From Mesorhizobium sp. CA14 (GTDB lineage Bacteria; Pseudomonadota; Alphaproteobacteria; Rhizobiales; Rhizobiaceae), in contig NZ_JAIUHR010000010.1 of NCBI RefSeq assembly GCF_020165195.1, forward strand, positions 1 to 64,000: DNA of 64,000 bases, in the 5' to 3' direction. Position 1 is the first letter of the stretch, and every line of letters begins with the position of its first letter. Shown piece after piece: positions 61,063-64,000 of the stretch. The notes beneath the pieces were generated by a model that was not told where the DNA came from, searched no databases, and was given only the letters and a program-made list of their open reading frames with translations. Both the position numbers and the translations under genes were made by a program.

Positions 61063-62972
61063 GCGGGGCTTCCTTGGACTTGCCGCAGCCACAGCGACAG
61101 CGAAACCGAGCGCCAGACATGCTGGACGTCGGGCAGCGTCGCCTGCTCGGGCCGGCTGAGCAGGCGCTCATAGACCGCGTTCACTTCGGGTAGGTTGACA
61201 TAGGGCGCGATCCGCTCGCTGTCCGATATCAGGAGCCTGTCCAGAAGCTCGCGATGGTTGCCCAGCATGCCCTTGACCAGATTGGCGGTGAAGTCGATCT
61301 TGTCGCGCCGCCATTGCACCGCCGGCGGCAGGACGCCTTGCATGGCCCGGCGCAGCACATGGCGGCCGAAGCCGTCCTTGAGCTTTTCCTCGCCGGGCAG
61401 CGCCAGGCAGAATTCGACGAGCGGCTTGTCCCAGAACGGATAGCGCGGCTCGACGCCGAAATTGGCGGCGGCTTTGTCCAGCACTTCGAAGGCGTGCGGC
61501 ACCAGTCCGGTGGACAGCAGCCACCGATGCGTCAGCGCTTCGCTGGCAGTGACGGAGGCGGGCATGTAGCCGCTGCGATGGAAACGCTCGGCAAGATCGG
61601 TGCGCCTGGCAAGCTCAGGATTCACCGGGCCCGCCCAGGCGGCGCGCGCGGCTTGCCCCGGCCTGCGCCGCGCCTTGCCGACGACGCGTCTGGCCATCGC
61701 CCTCATCCGGGCGATCCGCCAGGCTGGTCCGTAGATGGTCAGGAATTTGAAATAGAGGGAAAACATCCCCTCGCCATAGGTGTTGGCGGCGCTGTGCAAT
61801 TCCCGCCACAGCTCCAGCCACCTGCCGGCATTGGCGAGTTCGTGAAGATGCCCATGGCCCTGCGAGACGACCTCGTCGCCGCCATGCCCGTCGAGAAGCA
61901 CTTTGACGCCCTTGGCGCCTGCCGTGCGGTAAAGGTCGCGGGTCAGCGACAGGCCGGGCGCCAGGAACGTGCCTTCCTGCTCCTCCAGGATGCGCTCGAA
62001 TTCAGCGAAGGGCGCGTAATTGCTCACCGCAATCAACGTGGCGTCGAGCGGATTGTCGTCGAGCACCGCATCGATGAACGGCTTCTCGTCCATGGAAGAG
62101 CCCTTGTCGAAGACCAGCGAGAAGGTCTTGAGTTTCGGGTTGCGTTTAGCCGCCGCGCGAAGACCGGCAACGCAAGCGATCGAGGAGGAATCGAGCCCGC
62201 CGCTCAGCATGGCACCGACGGCCGGCGTGCCGCGCATGCGGTTCTCCACCGATTGCGCGAAGAGATGCCGGAATTCGTCGGCCGCGTCCGAGCGTCGCGG
62301 CCGCTGCGACGGCTCGATCTGCCAGTAGCGCCGCAGCACCACCTGACGGTCCGACACCATCATGCTGTGCCGCGCCGGCAGGCGGAAGATCTCGGCATAG
62401 GGCGTGGCCTGCGGATCGTCCGTCAAGCCGGCGAGGAAGCCGGAAATCTGGTGTTCGCTGAGCCGCCTGGCGACGCCGTCCAGCGCAAGGATCGGCCCGA
62501 TCTCCGAGGCGAACGCGAAGCGCCTGCCGGTCGAATGATAGTAGAAAGGTTTGACGCCGAAATGATCGCGCGCGCAAAACAGCGTCTGGCGCTCGCCATC
62601 CCATATGGCGAAGGCGAAATCGCCCTGCAGATAGGTCGGGCAGGCCTCGCCCCATTTGAGGTAGGCGCGCATGATGAGCACCGCGTCGGCCATCGACCGC
62701 TCGCGAAGGCCGAGCCGCGCCAGAAGCTCGTCGCGATTGTCCAGCCGGCAATCGGCGGTGATGGCGAGCTTGCCGCCGGCCATCGTCAGCGGGCCTGGCC
62801 TGTCCTCACCGGTCGTGTCGAGCCAGGCGTGGCCGAGCGCCACGCTGCCCTCGGTCCACCAGGAGCTGCCGTCGCGGGCGCGGTGGCGCATGCGCGAAAG
62901 CATCTCTTGGATGTCGCCCGCCCCGGCCGGCCGGCCATTGTCGTCATACACGATTCCAGCGACGCCGCTCAT
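61059..62972 (-). CDS. Lasso peptide cyclase (asparagine-synthetase-like, protein C)
   Basis: A 637-residue protein. The N-terminal class-II glutaminase-like domain begins MSGVAGIVYDD and so lacks the Cys2 nucleophile of true asparagine synthetase, as expected for lasso cyclases. The ATP-pyrophosphatase domain has SGGLDSSS (257-264) and VLLDGHGGDEVVSQGHGHL. The enzyme adenylates the Asp or Glu side chain and closes the macrolactam with the core N-terminus. It begins 3 bp after the B2 gene stop. Confidence 0.93.
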   Translation of the reverse strand: MSGVAGIVYDDNGRPAGAGDIQEMLSRMRHRARDGSSWWTEGSVALGHAWLDTTGEDRPGPLTMAGGKLAITADCRLDNRDELLARLGLRERSMADAVLIMRAYLKWGEACPTYLQGDFAFAIWDGERQTLFCARDHFGVKPFYYHSTGRRFAFASEIGPILALDGVARRLSEHQISGFLAGLTDDPQATPYAEIFRLPARHSMMVSDRQVVLRRYWQIEPSQRPRRSDAADEFRHLFAQSVENRMRGTPAVGAMLSGGLDSSSIACVAGLRAAAKRNPKLKTFSLVFDKGSSMDEKPFIDAVLDDNPLDATLIAVSNYAPFAEFERILEEQEGTFLAPGLSLTRDLYRTAGAKGVKVLLDGHGGDEVVSQGHGHLHELANAGRWLELWRELHSAANTYGEGMFSLYFKFLTIYGPAWRIARMRAMARRVVGKARRRPGQAARAAWAGPVNPELARRTDLAERFHRSGYMPASVTASEALTHRWLLSTGLVPHAFEVLDKAAANFGVEPRYPFWDKPLVEFCLALPGEEKLKDGFGRHVLRRAMQGVLPPAVQWRRDKIDFTANLVKGMLGNHRELLDRLLISDSERIAPYVNLPEVNAVYERLLSRPEQATLPDVQHVWRSVSLSLWLRQVQGSPA

Positions 62973-62975
62973 CGC

Positions 62976-63392
62976 TCACGACTCGTGGTCGACCAGATGG
63001 GCAAATCCATTGATCGAGCCGCCAAGCACGATGTGTTTGCCGCTCATCAGCCAGGCATGCGCCTTGAGCTCGCTGCCGGTTCCTTTCTCGATGCCGATGC
63101 TGATCTTCGAGGCGTTGCCCTGACGGGCGAGCAGATATTGCCCGGCCAGCGCCTGGGCGAGGCAAGTGGCGCCCGGCACGAGCCGCGCCGCGGCTGCAAC
63201 GCCCCATGCGACACGCCGCAGGTCGGCGATGCCGGGGTCGCGCCTGGCGTCCAGCCGGGTCACCAGGCTGCGGACACGGTTGTAGGAGGACAGCGTCAGC
63301 GCCAGCCGCACCGCGCTCACCACCGTCAGGCAGTGCGCCAGAAACAGCATCTCCCGGCCGCTCAGCGAGCGGAGCCTAGACCAGTTCCTCAT
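62976..63392 (-). CDS. Lasso peptide leader protease B2 (transglutaminase-like)
   Basis: A 138-residue cysteine protease of the lasso B2 family. The nucleophile Cys77 is in VPGATCLAQALAGQYLLARQG and the catalytic His112 in LKAHAWLMSGKHIVLGG. It removes the leader peptide in complex with B1. The start ATG 63392 overlaps the 3' end of the B1 gene by 17 bp; an ATG five codons earlier is possible. Confidence 0.92.
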   Translation of the reverse strand: MRNWSRLRSLSGREMLFLAHCLTVVSAVRLALTLSSYNRVRSLVTRLDARRDPGIADLRRVAWGVAAAARLVPGATCLAQALAGQYLLARQGNASKISIGIEKGTGSELKAHAWLMSGKHIVLGGSINGFAHLVDHES

Positions 63393-63675
63393 GGTGGAGC
63401 CTCGCAAGTCCTGCTTCGGTCAGCCCCTTGAGCAAGCCCTCGACATCGGCCTTGCAGCGCTCGGCATCGACATTGTAGCGCGCAAGCACGGCGCTGCGGA
63501 TATCGAGGATCGATCGCGGCTCCTGGATCTGCTCCCAGATGAAGGCGCCGACGCTGTTCAGGCTGTAATAGACGTTGGATTTAAGGTGGAGCAGCGCCAG
63601 TCCTGCGCCGAATTCACATGCGACCGCCTCGCCGGTCGCGACCACGCGGTCATGGTCCGAGGGGTTCCAGTCCAT
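63376..63675 (-). CDS. Lasso peptide leader-recognition protein B1 (PqqD-like RRE)
   Basis: A 99-residue PqqD-fold RiPP recognition element. Pattern: VVATGEAVACEFGAGLALLHLKSNVYYSLNSVGAFIWEQIQEPRSILDIRSAVLARYNVD, then VEGLLKGLTEAGL. It binds the YxxPxLxxxG part of the precursor leader and hands it to B2 and C. Split B1 and B2 genes, as here, are the usual arrangement in proteobacteria with kinase-bearing clusters and in Gram-positives. It lies about 156 bp downstream of the precursor gene. Confidence 0.9.
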   Translation of the reverse strand: MDWNPSDHDRVVATGEAVACEFGAGLALLHLKSNVYYSLNSVGAFIWEQIQEPRSILDIRSAVLARYNVDAERCKADVEGLLKGLTEAGLARLHHEELV

Positions 63676-63750
63676 CCTAAAACCTCGTTGCTGGCCACCG
63701 CGCCCTTGGGCCCTTCGCCGCGGATCGGTTGCCGGCGATCCTCGGCAGGA

Positions 63751-63822
63751 AGCCGGGGGACAAAAGCCCCCCGGCTCACCTGTTGGAGAGCATCCGGAGC
63801 CCCAACTTAGACATCCGGATGC
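63751..63822 (-). promoter_or_regulatory. Two stem-loops between precursor and B1 genes
   Basis: In minus-strand order: GCATCCGGA/TCCGGATGC (arms 63814-63822 and 63790-63798, 15-base loop), then AGCCGGGGG/CCCCCGGCT (arms 63768-63776 and 63751-63759, 8-base loop). There is no clear U-run after either stem. They lie in the 156-base gap, so they probably keep precursor mRNA more abundant or stable than processing-enzyme mRNA. Confidence 0.75.
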
Positions 63823-63831
63823 CTGTAAGCT

Positions 63832-63984
63832 TTAAGAGAAGGTCAGCTCGCCGACCGGCGTGTGCGCGGGAAAGCTCGCGTCAAGCGCCGTCGTGCCAGC
63901 ACCGCCCTGCGTGATCGTTTCAATCGAACCGTGAACCGTCAGGCTGGGGGTCTCGTACTCATGCTTTTCAACATTCTGTTCCAT
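63832..63984 (-). CDS. Lasso peptide precursor
   Basis: A 50-residue precursor, too short for routine gene calling, preceded by TTGGAGAGTAGA. The leader (residues 1-26) carries YETPSLTVHGSIETITQ, which fits the conserved YxxPxLxxxGxxxxxT with Thr at the -2 position. The core (27-50) begins GGAGTTALD: Gly1 and Asp9 allow a nine-residue macrolactam. A 15-residue tail follows, with bulky Phe, His and Leu as possible plugs, ending GELTFS. The ring resembles paeninodin's AGPGTSTPD, and the terminal Ser suits phosphorylation by the adjacent kinase. The cleavage site is inferred from the Thr(-2) rule. Confidence 0.92.
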   Translation of the reverse strand: MEQNVEKHEYETPSLTVHGSIETITQGGAGTTALDASFPAHTPVGELTFS

Positions 63985-64000
63985 TCTACTCTCCAACTAA

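Noticed and set aside
61059..62972. Asparagine synthetase for amino-acid biosynthesis
   Set aside because: The N-terminal nucleophile Cys2 is missing, and the gene is embedded between lasso B2 and kinase genes.
63676..63831. A second lasso precursor between the first precursor and B1
   Set aside because: No frame shows a YxxPxLxxxG leader; the stretch is dominated by two stem-loops.

Overview
The window is high-GC DNA from an alphaproteobacterium of the Rhizobiales, most like Mesorhizobium. The signs are the gene order aroA-cmk-rpsA next to a TIGR02300 (FYDLN) gene and tRNA-Ala, an ExoX/ExoY/ExoF exopolysaccharide block, a RIME1-like intergenic element, and dense ABC-type sugar uptake operons. 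There are no rRNA genes, CRISPR arrays, transposases or integrases. Assignments are my own reading of sequence motifs; no database was searched.

Layout. (1) 0.1-8.8 kb is an arginine-type module: a polar amino-acid ABC transporter and an Ldh-family reductase on the minus strand, facing a dimethylargininase-like hydrolase, a TetR regulator, a 2-ketoarginine decarboxylase-like ThDP enzyme and an SDR. (2) 8.8-15.7 kb is core genome: rpsA, cmk, aroA, the FYDLN acidic protein, tRNA-Ala(GGC), DUF6496, a PEBP-family protein and a lipoprotein. (3) 15.7-31 kb is a deoxy-sugar (L-fucose-like) catabolic island. It has an IclR regulator, an ABC transporter, a mutarotase, a Gfo/Idh/MocA dehydrogenase, an L-fuconolactonase-like amidohydrolase, L-fuconate dehydratase and a KDF-dehydrogenase-like SDR. 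It also carries an unusual MaoC/CoA-transferase/cytosolic solute-binding-like trio and two decayed remnants. (4) 31-41.6 kb is an aldose island: dgoD, a GntR regulator, araFGH, an SDR, a second ABC importer with no ATPase of its own, and an epimerase. (5) 41.6-52.5 kb holds a GlxA regulator opposite a DJ-1/PfpI protein, a GntR/PLP-enzyme/ABC importer operon, a semialdehyde dehydrogenase and a DUF1349 protein. (6) 52.8-58.2 kb is the exoX-Y-F-(Z)-(Q)-type exopolysaccharide block. (7) 58.2-64 kb is a complete lasso-peptide gene cluster on the minus strand.

The main discovery is the lasso cluster. Its short precursor gene (63832..63984, 50 residues) has a textbook leader (YxxPxLxxxGxxxxxT) and a 24-residue core with Gly1, Asp9 and a C-terminal Ser. 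It is followed by B1 (PqqD-like RRE), B2 (transglutaminase-like protease), C (asparagine-synthetase-like cyclase lacking Cys2), an HPr-kinase-like protein and an ABC exporter. A kinase together with a terminal Ser predicts a C-terminally phosphorylated lasso peptide, as known for paeninodin. The exporter gene overlaps exoX tail to tail, so the peptide locus adjoins the main exopolysaccharide control locus.

Recurring architecture: many importer operons have strong stem-loops or a RIME-like element between the binding-protein gene and the next gene, which fits differential mRNA stability. Perfect FadR-type GntR operator matches (TNGTNNNACNA) sit before the GntR/PLP operon and before the semialdehyde dehydrogenase.
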